A stretch of DNA of 64,000 bases from Pectobacterium brasiliense. Its GTDB lineage: Bacteria > Pseudomonadota > Gammaproteobacteria > Enterobacterales > Enterobacteriaceae. Location of the stretch: NCBI RefSeq assembly GCF_016950255.1, contig NZ_JACGFN010000002.1, positions 124,001 through 188,000 on the forward strand, in the 5' to 3' direction. The notes beneath the pieces were generated by a model. The model had not been told where the DNA came from and ran no database searches. It saw nothing but the letters and a program-made list of their open reading frames with translations. The translations under genes and the position numbers were made by a program. Below are positions 22,043 to 32,485 of the stretch, in pieces (position 1 is the first letter of the stretch; each line of letters starts with the position of its first letter).

Positions 22043-22484
22043 AGCCACACCTCAACTTTACAGATAAAAAATAAAACTTTTGCACAAATCAACAACTCAA
22101 GTTGATAAGGTTAAAATATATTTTGTGTTTACTCTACGCTATCGGTATCCTAGACCGGCCTTTTGGCCGCTGTATACCTAAAGTAGTATGACTACACGCA
22201 AGGAGTATAATTCCCTTCGCGACATAAGCGCAGCCAACGGCCATAACGCGGTTATTCATCGCTTTAAAAGCTGCGGTTTACATCAGGTCGATGTCACGTT
22301 GTTGTAGAGATTAGTTGTATCGATTATCCGATATAACCTACGTCATAGTATCGACCCTATTTCATCATCGTGTCTGGTGTATCACACCAAGGTATGATGT
22401 TAATCATAAATGCCAGTGGCGGCATGCGATACGCTATGCCCTGTATGACATTTTTTTAACCATGTATAACAAGTAGGTACTTCC
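22043..22484. promoter_or_regulatory. Divergent regulatory region between yfbV and ackA (442 nt)
   Basis: AT-rich near yfbV, with no gene. It contains a perfect short palindrome TGGTGT-ATC-ACACCA (22375-22380 and 22384-22389) about 95 nt upstream of ackA, which may be an operator or a leader hairpin. The ackA promoter must be here, but its boxes cannot be placed confidently. ackA starts at ATG 22485. Confidence 0.5.
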
Positions 22485-23687
22485 ATGTCGAGTAAGTTAG
22501 TACTGGTTCTTAACTGCGGTAGTTCATCCCTGAAATTCGCGATCATCGATGCGATTAACGGAGAAGAGTACCTGTCTGGTTTAGCCGAATGTTTCAACCT
22601 GCCTGAAGCCCGCATCAAATGGAAAATGGACGGCGGTAAACACGACGCCGAACTGGGTGCCGGTGCAGCTCACAGCGAAGCGCTGAACTTCATCGTCAAT
22701 ACCATTCTGTCTCAGAAACCAGAGCTGTCAGCTCAACTGGTTGCTATTGGTCACCGTATTGTTCACGGCGGTGAGAAGTTCACCCAATCCGCGATCATCA
22801 CTGATGATGTTCTTCAGGGTATCAAAGATTCCGTACCTTTTGCACCTCTGCACAACCCGGCGCACCTGATCGGCATCGACGAAGCACTGAAATCTTTCCC
22901 GCACCTGGCTGATAAGAACGTCGCTGTTTTCGACACCGCGTTCCACCAGACCATGCCGGAAGAATCCTACCTTTATGCACTGCCGTACAAACTGTATAAA
23001 GAAAACCACATCCGTCGCTACGGCTTCCACGGCACCAGCCACTACTTTGTTTCTCGTGAAGCCGCTAAAGTGCTGAACAAACCAGTAGAAGAGCTGAACG
23101 TTATCACTTGCCATCTGGGCAACGGTGGTTCCGTTACTGCAATCCGTAATGGCGAATGCGTTGACACCTCTATGGGTCTGACGCCGCTGGAAGGTCTGGT
23201 GATGGGTACGCGCTGCGGCGATATCGACCCGGCTGTGATTTTCCACCTGCACGACGCTCTGGGCATGGACATTGATCGCATCAACACCCTGATGACCAAA
23301 GAATCTGGTCTGTTGGGTCTGACTGAAGTGACCAGCGACTGCCGCTACGTTGAAGATAACTACGAGACGAAAGCAGATGCTAAACGTGCAATGGACGTTT
23401 ACTGCCACCGTCTGGCGAAATACATCGGTTCTTACGCTGCACTGATGGAAGGCCGTCTGGATGCCGTCATCTTCACCGGTGGTATCGGTGAAAACGCCGC
23501 AATGGTTCGTGAACTTTCGCTGAAAAAACTGGGCCTGCTGGGCTTTGACGTCGATCACGAACGCAACCTGGCTGCGCGCTTCGGTAAAGCAGGCAACATC
23601 GCTAAAGATGGCACCCGCCCTGCGCTGGTTATCCCGACCAATGAAGAGTTGGTCATCGCCGAAGACGCTTACCGTCTGACCGCGTAA
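22485..23687 (+). CDS. ackA: Acetate kinase
   Basis: Interconverts acetyl phosphate plus ADP with acetate plus ATP. With Pta it forms the overflow/fermentative acetate pathway. Length 400 residues, as in E. coli. The ASKHA-fold signatures are present: N-terminal [15 protein letters not shown], the second phosphate-binding region around [13 protein letters not shown], and [14 protein letters not shown] near residue 330. The start is fixed by the family N-terminus [16 protein letters not shown] strong hairpin terminator follows 13 nt after the stop, before pta. Confidence 0.98.
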   Translation: MSSKLVLVLNCGSSSLKFAIIDAINGEEYLSGLAECFNLPEARIKWKMDGGKHDAELGAGAAHSEALNFIVNTILSQKPELSAQLVAIGHRIVHGGEKFTQSAIITDDVLQGIKDSVPFAPLHNPAHLIGIDEALKSFPHLADKNVAVFDTAFHQTMPEESYLYALPYKLYKENHIRRYGFHGTSHYFVSREAAKVLNKPVEELNVITCHLGNGGSVTAIRNGECVDTSMGLTPLEGLVMGTRCGDIDPAVIFHLHDALGMDIDRINTLMTKESGLLGLTEVTSDCRYVEDNYETKADAKRAMDVYCHRLAKYIGSYAALMEGRLDAVIFTGGIGENAAMVRELSLKKLGLLGFDVDHERNLAARFGKAGNIAKDGTRPALVIPTNEELVIAEDAYRLTA

Positions 23688-23700
23688 AACACGTAACTCC

Positions 23701-23735
23701 CAACACCGTCAGCCAAGGCTGACGGTGTTGTTTTT
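23701..23735 (+). terminator. Strong hairpin terminator between ackA and pta
   Basis: CAACACCGTCAGCC (23701-23714) and GGCTGACGGTGTTG (23717-23730) are perfect complements across AA, followed by TTTTT (23731-23735). It is a textbook intrinsic terminator lying inside the presumed ackA-pta unit, 32 nt before the pta start. Confidence 0.85.
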
Positions 23736-23766
23736 GACTAACGAGCAACCGTAAAGAGGTTCGGCC

Positions 23767-25905
23767 GTGTCCCGTATAATCATGTTGATCCCAACTGGCA
23801 CCAGCGTTGGTCTGACAAGCGTCAGCCTGGGTGTCATCCGCTCCATGGAACAGAAAGGCGTTCGCCTGAGCGTGTTCAAACCTATCGCCCAGCCGCGCAG
23901 TGGCGACAATACGCCAGATCAAACGACCACCATTATTCGTGCTAATTCCGCCATCAGCGCCGCCGAGCCGCTGGCGATGAGCCGCGTTGAAGCCCTGCTG
24001 AGCTCCAACCAGCAAGACGTGCTGATGGAAGAAATCATCGCGCGCTACCACGAAAATACCAAAGACGCAGAAGTCGTTCTGGTTGAAGGTCTGGTTCCTA
24101 CCCGCAAGCACCAGTTTGCTAACGCATTGAACTATGAAATCGCCAAAACGCTGAACGCAGAAATCGTCTTCGTACTGGCGCTGGGTAACGATTCCCCGGC
24201 ACAGCTGAAAGACCGTATCGAACTGGCGCGTTCCAGCTTCGGCGGCAGCAAAAACAAAAACATCACTGGCGTGATCATCAACAAACTGAATGCGCCGGTA
24301 GACGAACAGGGACGCACTCGCCCTGACCTGTCTGAAATCTTTGATGACTCCACGAAAGCCAGCGTTGCCAACATCGATCCGAAGCAACTGTTTGCTAACA
24401 GCCCGCTGCCGGTACTGGGCTGCATCCCATGGAGTTTTGACCTGATCGCAACGCGCGCTATTGATATGGCGAAGCACCTGAATGCGCGTATCGTCAACGA
24501 AGGTGACATTCAGACGCGTCGCGTTAAGTCCGTGACCTTCTGCGCACGCAGCATTCCTCATATGCTGGAGCATTTCCGTCCGGGTTCACTGCTGGTGACC
24601 TCCGCTGACCGTCCTGATGTTCTGGTTGCCGCCTGTCTGGCTGCCATGAATGGCGTGGAAATCGGTGCCCTGCTGCTGACTGGCGGCTACGAAATGGATC
24701 CGAGCATTGCCAAGCTGTGCGAGCGCGCCTTCCAAACTGGCCTGCCTGTATTTATGGTCAACACCAACACCTGGCAGACCTCACTCAGCCTGCAAAGCTT
24801 CAACCTTGAAGTACCGGCTGATGACCGTCAACGTGTTGAGAAAGTGCAGGAATACGTTGCACGCCACATCGATACCCAGTGGATCGATTCCCTGAGCGCA
24901 GAGTCTGAGCGTTCACGTCGTCTGTCTCCACCAGCATTCCGCTATCAGCTTACCGAGCTGGCGCGTAAAGCAGGCAAACGCATCGTTCTGCCAGAAGGTG
25001 ATGAACCACGTACCGTTAAAGCAGCGTCTATCTGTGCTGAACGCGGTATTGCTCACTGTGTGCTGATCGGTAACCCGGAAGAAATTCAGCGTGTTGCTGC
25101 CGCTCAGGGCGTAGAACTGGGCAAAGGCATCGAAATCGTCGATCCGATTGTCGTACGTGAGCGCTATGTTGCGCGTCTGGTTGAGCTGCGTAAAAGCAAG
25201 GGCATGACCGAAGTGGTTGCGCGCGAACAGCTCGAAGACAACGTGGTGCTGGGTACGCTGATGCTGGAACAGGGCGAAGTTGACGGTCTGGTTTCTGGTG
25301 CCGTTCATACCACCGCTAACACCATCCGTCCGCCGTTGCAGCTGATCAAAACCGCACCGGGCAGCTCTCTGGTGTCTTCTGTGTTCTTCATGCTGCTGCC
25401 TGAGCAGGTTCTGGTTTACGGCGACTGCGCCATCAACCCAGATCCAACCGCAGAGCAACTGGCTGAAATCGCTATCCAGTCTGCTGATTCCGCTACCGCC
25501 TTCGGTATCGACCCACGCGTTGCGATGATCTCTTACTCTACCGGTAACTCCGGTGCGGGTAGCGATGTTGAGAAAGTGCGTGAAGCGACCCGTCTGGCAC
25601 AGGAAAAACGCCCTGATCTGGTTATCGATGGTCCGCTGCAGTACGACGCCGCAATCATGGCTGACGTTGCACAGTCCAAAGCACCGAACTCGCCAGTTGC
25701 AGGTAAAGCCACCGTGTTCATCTTCCCTGACCTGAACACCGGTAACACCACGTACAAAGCGGTACAGCGTTCTGCCGACCTGATTTCCATCGGGCCAATG
25801 CTGCAAGGCATGCGCAAACCGGTTAACGACCTGTCTCGCGGCGCACTGGTAGACGATATCGTTTACACCGTTGCCCTGACCGCTATTCAGGCTACACAGC
25901 TCTAA
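23767..25905 (+). CDS. pta: Phosphate acetyltransferase
   Basis: Converts acetyl-CoA and phosphate to acetyl phosphate. Length 712 residues (E. coli 714). The three-part long-Pta architecture is visible. There is an N-terminal P-loop-like domain ([17 protein letters not shown]), a middle DRTGG-type domain (around residues 215-330) and a C-terminal catalytic PTA domain (about 390-710) with [13 protein letters not shown] and GPLQYDAAI. The ATG or GTG choice at the start is fixed by [12 protein letters not shown], as in E. coli (GTG at 23767). A terminator between ackA and pta suggests partly separate expression. Confidence 0.97.
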   Translation: MSRIIMLIPTGTSVGLTSVSLGVIRSMEQKGVRLSVFKPIAQPRSGDNTPDQTTTIIRANSAISAAEPLAMSRVEALLSSNQQDVLMEEIIARYHENTKDAEVVLVEGLVPTRKHQFANALNYEIAKTLNAEIVFVLALGNDSPAQLKDRIELARSSFGGSKNKNITGVIINKLNAPVDEQGRTRPDLSEIFDDSTKASVANIDPKQLFANSPLPVLGCIPWSFDLIATRAIDMAKHLNARIVNEGDIQTRRVKSVTFCARSIPHMLEHFRPGSLLVTSADRPDVLVAACLAAMNGVEIGALLLTGGYEMDPSIAKLCERAFQTGLPVFMVNTNTWQTSLSLQSFNLEVPADDRQRVEKVQEYVARHIDTQWIDSLSAESERSRRLSPPAFRYQLTELARKAGKRIVLPEGDEPRTVKAASICAERGIAHCVLIGNPEEIQRVAAAQGVELGKGIEIVDPIVVRERYVARLVELRKSKGMTEVVAREQLEDNVVLGTLMLEQGEVDGLVSGAVHTTANTIRPPLQLIKTAPGSSLVSSVFFMLLPEQVLVYGDCAINPDPTAEQLAEIAIQSADSATAFGIDPRVAMISYSTGNSGAGSDVEKVREATRLAQEKRPDLVIDGPLQYDAAIMADVAQSKAPNSPVAGKATVFIFPDLNTGNTTYKAVQRSADLISIGPMLQGMRKPVNDLSRGALVDDIVYTVALTAIQATQL

Positions 25906-25933
25906 TCTATTCAGATTAATTCTGTTATCTTCT

Positions 25934-25960
25934 ATGCCAGCCTCAGCGCTGGCATTTTTT
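25934..25960 (+). terminator. Rho-independent terminator after pta
   Basis: ATGCCAGC (25934-25941) and GCTGGCAT (25948-25955) form an 8-bp stem with a 6-nt loop, followed by TTTTTT. It lies 29 nt after the pta stop and before the DUF817 gene. Confidence 0.8.
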
Positions 25961-26023
25961 ATTGCTCTCCGTACAAAAACCACACCGCGCAGGCTCAAAA
26001 ATAACCATAAACAGGGTCGATGG

Positions 26024-26884
26024 ATGACGGTAATACGACGATTGGATCAACACTTTCAGCAGCAGTTGGAAAAAGGGATTACGCCTTCATCGCCCAAAGG
26101 GTTAACCCGTTTTTTGATTGAATTTCTCTATTTTGGTGTCAAAGAAGCCCGCGCCTGTCTCTTCGTTGGCCTGTTCTTTCTTGCCGTGTTTAGCGTACCG
26201 AAAGCTGGCTGGTTTTCTATCCCGCGCTATGATTTGTTGCTGATATTCGCCATTCTGATTCAGGGATGGATGGTTGCCAGCAAATTAGAAACCTGGGATG
26301 AGTTAAAAGCCATTACGCTGTTTCACCTCGTGGGTTTTGCGCTTGAAGTGTTTAAAACCTCATCAGGAATTCGCTCCTGGTCGTACCCTGATTTCGCCTA
26401 CACCAAGGTACTGGGTGTGCCGCTGTTTGCCGGATTCATGTATGCCTCTGTCGGTAGCTATATCATTCAGTCCTGGCGGCTATTCGATCTTAAAATTCGC
26501 CATCACCCGCCCTACTGGCTGGCAACGCTGGTCGCGCTGCTCATTTATGCCAATTTCTTCACCCACCACTACATCGGCGACTACCGCTGGTACATTGCTG
26601 CACTGTCAGTTGGGCTCTATGCGCGCACCACCGTCATTTTCACGCCTTACGATCGGGAACGACGAATGCCGCTGTCATTGGCCTTTATTCTGATCGGCTT
26701 TTTCATCTGGCTGGCTGAAAATATCAGTACGTTTTTCAGTATCTGGAGCTATCCAGAACAGCTCGGAGCCTGGTCGATGGTTCACGTAGGGAAATGGAGT
26801 TCGTGGGCTTTACTGGTGATCATGACGTTCACCATCGTGATTTACCTGAAGGATATCAAGAAGAGTATTCATGTTCCCGAGTGA
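26024..26884 (+). CDS. DUF817 family integral membrane protein
   Basis: A 286-residue protein with about seven or eight hydrophobic segments between residues 45 and 275. It resembles the DUF817 family (Bacillus YoaT type), whose function is unknown. The recognisable core is the segment around FKTSSGIRSWSYPD, followed by GVPLFAGFMYASVGSY, with a later WLAENISTFF and a final helix near the charged C-terminus. The ATG at 26024 gives the expected N-terminus; the open frame extends 30 codons upstream through the pta terminator, which cannot be coding. It occupies the position where E. coli, by recall, has yfcC, so it looks like an accessory gene. No function is assigned. Confidence 0.75.
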   Translation: MTVIRRLDQHFQQQLEKGITPSSPKGLTRFLIEFLYFGVKEARACLFVGLFFLAVFSVPKAGWFSIPRYDLLLIFAILIQGWMVASKLETWDELKAITLFHLVGFALEVFKTSSGIRSWSYPDFAYTKVLGVPLFAGFMYASVGSYIIQSWRLFDLKIRHHPPYWLATLVALLIYANFFTHHYIGDYRWYIAALSVGLYARTTVIFTPYDRERRMPLSLAFILIGFFIWLAENISTFFSIWSYPEQLGAWSMVHVGKWSSWALLVIMTFTIVIYLKDIKKSIHVPE

Positions 26885-26904
26885 TGACTCGCAGTTCATC
26901 ACTC

Positions 26905-26941
26905 GGAAAAAATAGATGCCGCTGCGGGGAAAATCAGCGGC
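26905..26941 (-). terminator. Terminator after yfcD
   Basis: On the minus strand GCCGCTG, a 10-nt loop and CAGCGGC (26918-26924 with 26935-26941) form a 7-bp stem, followed by ATCTATTTTTT. It lies between the convergent yfcD and DUF817 genes. A second hairpin (26877-26887 with 26896-26906, 11 bp) spans the DUF817 stop. Confidence 0.6.
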
Positions 26942-26956
26942 GAGATAGAAGCGATA

Positions 26957-27625
26957 TTATTTCTGTGAATCAGCGTCTGATGAAGCGACGACGTTGCTGT
27001 CGTTTTCATCATGAGCATTTTCATCATGACTGTTTTTATCATTAACAGCAGATGTTGCAGCGGCTTCGACTGCCTCGTTCAGCTTACGTGAAATCGGCTT
27101 GCCATATTCCTGATCGCTATGGCGCGTTAGCCACAGCGACAGGGCTTTCAGCGAATCTGGCGTAAACTCATCGCAGCGTGCGGTGATCTCTTGCGGCGTC
27201 AGCCAACTGACCTCATCAACTTCTTCTTCCTGTAGCGCAAACGGCCCGTGGGTGACGCAGCTAAACAGCCCGCCCCACACCCGGCAATTCTCGCCTTCGT
27301 AATAGAACAAGCCGTGTTCTGCAAACGGCACGCCCGCAATGCCAAGCTCCTCTTCCGCTTCACGACGTGCGGATTCCAGCATTTGCTCACCGCTTTGCAC
27401 TACGCCGCCAGCGGTCGCATCCAGCCAGCCTGGATAGAAATCTTTGACTTTCGTCCGGCGTTGAACCAGAACTTTACCCATTCCATCATGCACAACAATG
27501 TAAGTGGCACGATGACGAAGACTCTGCGCACGCATCTGCTGACGACTTGACTGAGCAATTACCTCGTTGTTTTCATTGACGATATCAACCCACTCTGTGC
27601 CTGCTGCCTGACTTTGTTCCGCCAT
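26957..27625 (-). CDS. yfcD: Nudix hydrolase YfcD
   Basis: Nudix-family hydrolase acting on nucleoside-diphosphate-linked substrates; the exact substrate is not known. The Nudix box GG-x5-E-x7-REAEEELGI is intact, beginning near residue 75 ([18 protein letters not shown]). Length 222 residues against about 180 in E. coli. The extra ~40 residues are all at the C-terminus, which is acidic and low-complexity, with repeated [14 protein letters not shown] units. The ATG at 27625 ([16 protein letters not shown]) matches the family start. Confidence 0.92.
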   Translation of the reverse strand: MAEQSQAAGTEWVDIVNENNEVIAQSSRQQMRAQSLRHRATYIVVHDGMGKVLVQRRTKVKDFYPGWLDATAGGVVQSGEQMLESARREAEEELGIAGVPFAEHGLFYYEGENCRVWGGLFSCVTHGPFALQEEEVDEVSWLTPQEITARCDEFTPDSLKALSLWLTRHSDQEYGKPISRKLNEAVEAAATSAVNDKNSHDENAHDENDSNVVASSDADSQK

Positions 27626-27748
27626 CCTCTGAAACCCTTTAGTATTGGCACGTTGCTACGCGCGTCTGTTTTAAATGATCGATCTTTGCCGTGAATCTTC
27701 CCTGCTGCCTTGCCATTATTCAAGGTCAAAAACAGGGTATACGCTAAA

Positions 27749-28300
27749 TTAGTGCCTAATCGTGACCTGTGCAATAGGTTCGCCGCCGTGTAACGGCAGA
27801 ACCCGCAGCTCGTCTTGTTCAAGTAAACCGTAGCTCGCGGGGTATCCCCCCTTTGGCAAGCTCACTGAGCCGGGATTGAAAAAATAATATTCACCCCGTT
27901 GCTCAGCAACCGGAATATGGGTGTGACCATATACCAATACATCCCCCGCGTGTAGCGGCGGCATATTCTCTGGATGATAAAGATGACCGTGCGTCAGGAA
28001 AAGGCGATTCTGCGGCAATAGCACATGTTGCCAGGGTGCCGTTATCGGAAAGGTCAACAGCATCTGATCCACCTCACTGTCGCAGTTCCCTCGCACGGCA
28101 ATAATGCGTGATGCATAGGCGTTCAGTCGGGCAGCCACTTCCGCAGGCTGATATGTTTCTGGCAGCGGATTGCGCGGGCCATGATTGAGAAAATCGCCCA
28201 GCAAGATAAGCCAGTCGGCATGACTCTGCTCAAAGATCTCCAGCACACGATCCGTCGCGCTGAGAGAACCGTGTATATCGGACGCAAACATTAACTTCAT
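27749..28300 (-). CDS. yfcE: Metallophosphoesterase YfcE
   Basis: Phosphodiesterase of the calcineurin-like superfamily, 183 residues from the ATG at 28300, which has GGAG 7 nt upstream. The metal-binding motifs are in order: DIHGS (Asp8, His10), GDFLNHGPR, AVRGNCD, LTHGHLYHP and GHTHIP. The E. coli enzyme hydrolyses bis-p-nitrophenyl phosphate in vitro; the natural substrate is unknown. It is divergent from yfcG. Confidence 0.94.
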   Translation of the reverse strand: MKLMFASDIHGSLSATDRVLEIFEQSHADWLILLGDFLNHGPRNPLPETYQPAEVAARLNAYASRIIAVRGNCDSEVDQMLLTFPITAPWQHVLLPQNRLFLTHGHLYHPENMPPLHAGDVLVYGHTHIPVAEQRGEYYFFNPGSVSLPKGGYPASYGLLEQDELRVLPLHGGEPIAQVTIRH

Positions 28301-28562
28301 CGTTATCTCCACAGCGTTTATATCAACCATGCTACACCTACAACACCCGCATTCTTTATCGGACGTAGTCTACCAAAGTTAGCAATGTGCTTCCGGTAAA
28401 GATCGCTCAACGGCGTGCGTCATCGCTTATTTTTCACTCGCAGAAGTGGTAGGGTAAGAACCCGTTCCTCAATTCGCTATTCTGACAGCGCGTCGCTCTC
28501 TGAAGCGATCAACTGCCATACAGTCCATGATGTTTTTCTGAATTAAAACGGAGACTTGATTC

Positions 28563-29189
28563 ATGATTGACCTGTATTACGCACCAACCCCTAACGGGCA
28601 CAAGATCACCCTGTTTCTGGAAGAAGCTAATCTCCCCTACCAGCTCCACCGCGTGAATATCAGCAAAGGCGAACAATTCCGACCGGAGTTTCTGGCTATC
28701 TCGCCTAATAATAAAATTCCCGCGATTGTTGATACGCAGCCTGCGGAAGGTGACACGCCGATTAGCCTGTTTGAGTCAGGCGCTATCCTGCTCTATCTGG
28801 CGGAAAAACACGGCGTGCTGCTGAGCACCTCATTACGTGAGCGTACAACTACGCTGCAATGGCTTTTCTGGCAGGTTGCTGGTTTCGGACCGATGCTGGG
28901 GCAGAATCATCATTTTAACCACTATGCGCCTCAGCCAGTGCCTTACGCCATTGAACGCTATCAGCAGGAGACGCAGCGCCTGTACCGCGTGCTGGATAAA
29001 CATCTGCAAGACAGCCCCTGGCTAGCAGGAGAAGATTACAGCATCGCTGATATCGCGACCTACCCGTGGGTGGTTTCTTATGCTCGCCAGCGCGTCGACC
29101 TTGATGACTACCCAGCGGTGAAGGCGTGGTATACGCGTATCAGTGAGCGTCCGGCAACGCAACGGGCTTACCAGCTCGCCGATCAATAA
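28563..29189 (+). CDS. yfcG: Glutathione S-transferase-like disulfide-bond oxidoreductase YfcG
   Basis: GST-fold protein (thioredoxin-like domain ~1-80, helical domain ~90-205) of the Nu class, which in E. coli has disulfide-bond reductase activity with glutathione. The N-terminus MIDLYYAPTPNGHKITLFLEE and the middle motif QWLFWQVAGFGPMLGQNHHFNHYAP are diagnostic. Length 208 residues against 215; the C-terminus is shorter. I see no yfcF next to it, unlike E. coli. Confidence 0.93.
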   Translation: MIDLYYAPTPNGHKITLFLEEANLPYQLHRVNISKGEQFRPEFLAISPNNKIPAIVDTQPAEGDTPISLFESGAILLYLAEKHGVLLSTSLRERTTTLQWLFWQVAGFGPMLGQNHHFNHYAPQPVPYAIERYQQETQRLYRVLDKHLQDSPWLAGEDYSIADIATYPWVVSYARQRVDLDDYPAVKAWYTRISERPATQRAYQLADQ

Positions 29190-29314
29190 AATTCTGGCAT
29201 CATCTCATTCGGCCTTTGGGTATCTTCTGCTATGGTAATCAATATATTGTCGTTAACGATACCCCCTGACGCTGCGGTTTAGTCGCAGTAACAGAAGCTA
29301 CCGAGGGCCGAGCA

Positions 29315-29686
29315 ATGCCACATCACTATTCTGACGCCATTATTCGTATAAAAAATCTGCGGCTGCGCACCTTCATCGGTATCAAAGATGAGGAAATTAC
29401 GAATAAGCAGGATGTGATCATCAACGTTGTGATTCACTACCCAGCAGAACAGGCACGCAACAGCGAGAATATCGCTGATGCGCTGAACTACCGCACCATC
29501 ACCAAAAGCATTATTCGCCACGTGGAAGATAACCGCTTCGCTTTGCTGGAAAAATTAACGCAGGATGTGCTCAACATCGCCAGCGATCACGAATGGATCA
29601 CCTATGCTGAAGTAGAAGTCGATAAACCGTTTGCCCTGCGATACGCCGATTCGGTTTCCATGACCCTGCGTTATCACAAGGCATAA
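29315..29686 (+). CDS. folX: Dihydroneopterin triphosphate 2'-epimerase FolX
   Basis: FolB/FolX-family pterin enzyme, 123 residues. It resembles dihydroneopterin aldolase but belongs to the epimerase branch, as shown by its similarity to E. coli FolX ([18 protein letters not shown]) and its pairing with yfcH. Conserved residues include Glu in TFIGIKDEE and Lys in [15 protein letters not shown]. It lies 19 nt upstream of yfcH, so the two probably form an operon. Confidence 0.93.
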   Translation: MPHHYSDAIIRIKNLRLRTFIGIKDEEITNKQDVIINVVIHYPAEQARNSENIADALNYRTITKSIIRHVEDNRFALLEKLTQDVLNIASDHEWITYAEVEVDKPFALRYADSVSMTLRYHKA

Positions 29687-29705
29687 AGATAGGGAGAGGG
29701 GTGCG

Positions 29706-30611
29706 ATGCAACTACTTATAACCGGCGGAACCGGCCTTATTGGTCGCCATCTTATCCAACAATTACAGCTGCTTTCCCATCACATTACGGTACTGACACG
29801 CGATCCAGAGCGCGCTCGAGGGGTTCTCGGCAATCAGGTGGAATACTGGTCCACGTTGAGTAATATCACCTCACTGAACGGCTTTGACGGCGTCATCAAT
29901 CTGGCGGGTGAACCTATCGCCGACAAACGGTGGACGCCACAGCAAAAGCAGCGTCTGGCAAAGAGCCGCTGGAATATCACCGAGCAACTTACCACGCTGA
30001 TAAAAGCCAGCAGTGAGCCACCGGCCGTTTTTATCTCGGGCTCCGCTGTCGGATATTATGGCGATCAGGGGGAAGCGCTGATCACGGAAGATGAATCCCC
30101 AGTCGATGAATTCACCCATCATCTGTGCGCCCGCTGGGAAGCCCTAGCACAGTCCGCCGAAAGCGATAAAACTCGCGTCTGCCTGCTGCGCACTGGCATT
30201 GTTCTTTCAGCACAAGGCGGCGCGCTGGCAAAAATGCTGCCAATTTTCCGCCTCGGGCTTGGCGGACCGATGGGTTCCGGCAAGCAATATATGCCGTGGA
30301 TTCATATTGATGACATGGTGAACGGCATTATTTATCTGCTGAACCAGCCGATACTGAGCGGCCCCTTCAATATGGTTTCGCCCTACCCGGTTCATAATGA
30401 ACAATTTTCCGCCACGCTGGCACACGTATTGGATCGTCCCGGTTTTCTGCGAGCACCCGCTTTTGCGATCAAACTACTGATGGGAGAAGCTTCGACGCTG
30501 GTACTGGGCGGACAGCGCGCCATTCCACAGCGGTTAGAGGCCGCAGGCTTTAATTTCCGCTTCCTTGAGCTGGAAGAAGCCTTACAGGACGTCATCAAGA
30601 AACCGGGCTGA
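29706..30611 (+). CDS. yfcH: NAD(P)-binding epimerase-family protein YfcH (SDR39U1 type)
   Basis: Atypical short-chain dehydrogenase/epimerase, 301 residues. The N-terminal dinucleotide-binding motif [16 protein letters not shown] is clear. The mid-region has [22 protein letters not shown] and [14 protein letters not shown], followed by [19 protein letters not shown], all typical of the SDR39U1 group. The C-terminal ~50 residues are the DUF1731 region (RVLELEEAL-like ending). The substrate is unknown. It follows folX by 19 nt. Confidence 0.93.
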   Translation: MQLLITGGTGLIGRHLIQQLQLLSHHITVLTRDPERARGVLGNQVEYWSTLSNITSLNGFDGVINLAGEPIADKRWTPQQKQRLAKSRWNITEQLTTLIKASSEPPAVFISGSAVGYYGDQGEALITEDESPVDEFTHHLCARWEALAQSAESDKTRVCLLRTGIVLSAQGGALAKMLPIFRLGLGGPMGSGKQYMPWIHIDDMVNGIIYLLNQPILSGPFNMVSPYPVHNEQFSATLAHVLDRPGFLRAPAFAIKLLMGEASTLVLGGQRAIPQRLEAAGFNFRFLELEEALQDVIKKPG

Positions 30612-30977
30612 AGTTTGATAAAATGCCCAAATATTCTGCACTTCTGGCGTAAAAATTGTGCTGAAGTGGGCGTGACCGTCGGGTGAGCCGCACGGACGCG
30701 GCGAAAGTCAGTGCCGCGTCGGGAACGCGTCACTGGCGGCCCGAATAGCGGTCAGGAACGCTGAAGGCACCGCGCAGCGGCACAATTCTCGCCCAAAAGC
30801 CAGTGGTCAAGGAGCAGCGGCAACTGAGCGCTCCTTGTCGGGCGTGTAGATAAAGTATAAGAATACTCGGTGGTTAACACGCACGAAACTTTTACACTAT
30901 CCGACATAGAATTATGAAAATGCTAGAGCATGAGTACCTGTTAACTGCTAGATGCTGATAGCCATCAGCCCCAAAAC
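30612..30977. other. GC-rich structured intergenic block between yfcH and hisP
   Basis: No gene seen in 366 nt. Positions ~30665-30840 are noticeably richer in G+C than the surrounding spacers and contain two clean hairpins. GACGCGGC (30695-30702) pairs with GCCGCGTC (30713-30720), and CAAGGAGC (30808-30815) pairs with GCTCCTTG (30830-30837). Further GC-rich direct and inverted pieces lie between them. The end nearer hisP has a small GCTGAT / ATCAGC hairpin. The block could be a dispersed repeat, a structured RNA or the 3' end of either transcript; I recognise no known family. Confidence 0.45.
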
Positions 30978-31751
30978 CTACTTCAATGCACCTGACAAAA
31001 ACTGCTGCAAACGTGCACTTTTCGGGCTCCCGAACAGCTGATCCGGCGGCCCCTCTTCCTCGATCACACCCTGATGCAGGAAGATAACGTGGCTGGAAAC
31101 ATGGCGGGCAAACTCCATTTCATGCGTCACCACCACCATCGTTTTCCCTTCCTCCGCAAGCTGCTGCATGATGCGCAACACCTCGCCGACCAGTTCGGGA
31201 TCGAGCGCTGACGTAGGTTCATCAAATAACAAGACTTCCGGCTCCATCGCCAGCGCCCGTGCAATGGAAACACGCTGCTGTTGGCCACCGGAAAGATCCG
31301 ACGGGTATTTCTGCTGGGCCGCATCCGTAATCCCGACCTTGTTCAGGTAGAACACCGCCCGCTCACGCGCTTCAGCTTTACTGAGTCCTAACACCTGAAC
31401 CGGCGCTTCCATCACGTTTTCCAACGCCGTCATGAAGCTCCACAGGTTAAAGTGCTGAAACACCATCGTCAGACGCGTCCGCAGCATTTGAAGCTGCTTT
31501 TTATCAAAAACTTTCAGCTGTCCGTCAGTATCACGCACCATGCGAATTTCCTGATCGCTGACGTAGATCGCCCCCTCACAGGGTTTTTCCAGAAAATTGA
31601 TACAGCGCAGTAAGGTACTTTTTCCCGAACCGGACGATCCAATAATTGAAATAACGTCACCCGCTTTCGCCTGTAATGAGATCCCTTTCAGTACCTCATG
31701 CTGGCCATAGCGTTTACGCAGTTCCGTCACCATCAGTTTGTTATTCGACAT
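30978..31751 (-). CDS. hisP: Histidine/lysine/arginine/ornithine ABC transporter ATPase HisP
   Basis: Cytoplasmic ATPase of the periplasmic-permease type amino acid importer. Length 257 residues, as in E. coli. Walker [10 protein letters not shown] is at residues 38-46, the signature LSGGQ at 153-157, and Walker [13 protein letters not shown] at about 174-185, followed by the switch histidine in [10 protein letters not shown]. It lies 17 nt after hisM. Order hisJ-hisQ-hisM-hisP. Confidence 0.97.
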   Translation of the reverse strand: MSNNKLMVTELRKRYGQHEVLKGISLQAKAGDVISIIGSSGSGKSTLLRCINFLEKPCEGAIYVSDQEIRMVRDTDGQLKVFDKKQLQMLRTRLTMVFQHFNLWSFMTALENVMEAPVQVLGLSKAEARERAVFYLNKVGITDAAQQKYPSDLSGGQQQRVSIARALAMEPEVLLFDEPTSALDPELVGEVLRIMQQLAEEGKTMVVVTHEMEFARHVSSHVIFLHQGVIEEEGPPDQLFGSPKSARLQQFLSGALK

Positions 31752-31768
31752 GCTCTTTTTTCCTGCGT

Positions 31769-32485
31769 TTAATGAGATGAACGGGTATAAAGATGACGTA
31801 ACCAGCGCTGTTCCGCCTTTCTGAACAGCCCAATTAACACAAATGAAATCGCCAGATAGATAACCGCCGCGATGCCAAATGCATAAAACGGCTGGTAGGT
31901 TGCCGCGTTGATATCACGGGCGATTTTCAGAATATCCGGCACCGTTACGGTAAAGGCCAACGCCGTTGAATGCAGCATCAGAATCACTTCGTTGCTGTAA
32001 GCGGGCAGCGCAATACGCAGTGCACTCGGTAAAATAATGCAGCGATACTGCTTAAAGCGGGAGAAGCCGTAGGCTCTGGCCGCTTCAATTTCCCCATGAG
32101 GTACCGAGCGGATTGCTCCCGCGAAAATCTCTGTCGTGTACGCACAGGTATTCAGCGCCAGCGCCAAAATGGCGCAATTTAACCCGCTGCGAAAAAAAGC
32201 ATTCAGCATGTCGGTGCCGCGCACAATCTCCAGGCTATACACGCCAGAATAGAACACCAGAAGCTGTACGTAGAGCGGCGTGCCGCGGAACACATAGGTG
32301 AATAGCCAAACCGGAAAGCTGAACCGGCGTCGCGGTGACACGCGGGCAATCGCCAGCGGCAGTGCCATCAGCCCGCCGATAACCACCGAAGAAATGAGCA
32401 GCCAGAGCGTCATCGCCAGCCCAGTCAGGCGGTAGCCGTCGCTCCACAGTAGCGGCTGCCAATATTGTTGCAGGATCTCACTCAT
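31769..32485 (-). CDS. hisM: Histidine/lysine/arginine/ornithine ABC transporter permease HisM
   Basis: One of two membrane-spanning permease subunits, 238 residues, as in E. coli. About five hydrophobic segments and the EAA loop ([24 protein letters not shown]) that contacts the ATPase are visible. It overlaps the hisQ end by 8 nt, consistent with coupled translation. Confidence 0.97.
   Translation of the reverse strand: MSEILQQYWQPLLWSDGYRLTGLAMTLWLLISSVVIGGLMALPLAIARVSPRRRFSFPVWLFTYVFRGTPLYVQLLVFYSGVYSLEIVRGTDMLNAFFRSGLNCAILALALNTCAYTTEIFAGAIRSVPHGEIEAARAYGFSRFKQYRCIILPSALRIALPAYSNEVILMLHSTALAFTVTVPDILKIARDINAATYQPFYAFGIAAVIYLAISFVLIGLFRKAEQRWLRHLYTRSSH

Noticed and set aside
22728..23558. 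Open frame of 276 codons opposite ackA
   Set aside because: Antisense shadow of a highly expressed gene; no ribosome site.
24913..25998. Long open frame on the strand opposite pta (361 codons)
   Set aside because: It mirrors the codon periodicity of pta, is rich in Gln/His/Arg as antisense frames are, and matches no family I know.
29218..29264. GGGTAT...ATACCC inverted pair between yfcG and folX
   Set aside because: The ends are reversed relative to the ATACCC...GGGTAT family and nothing inside matches, so probably chance.
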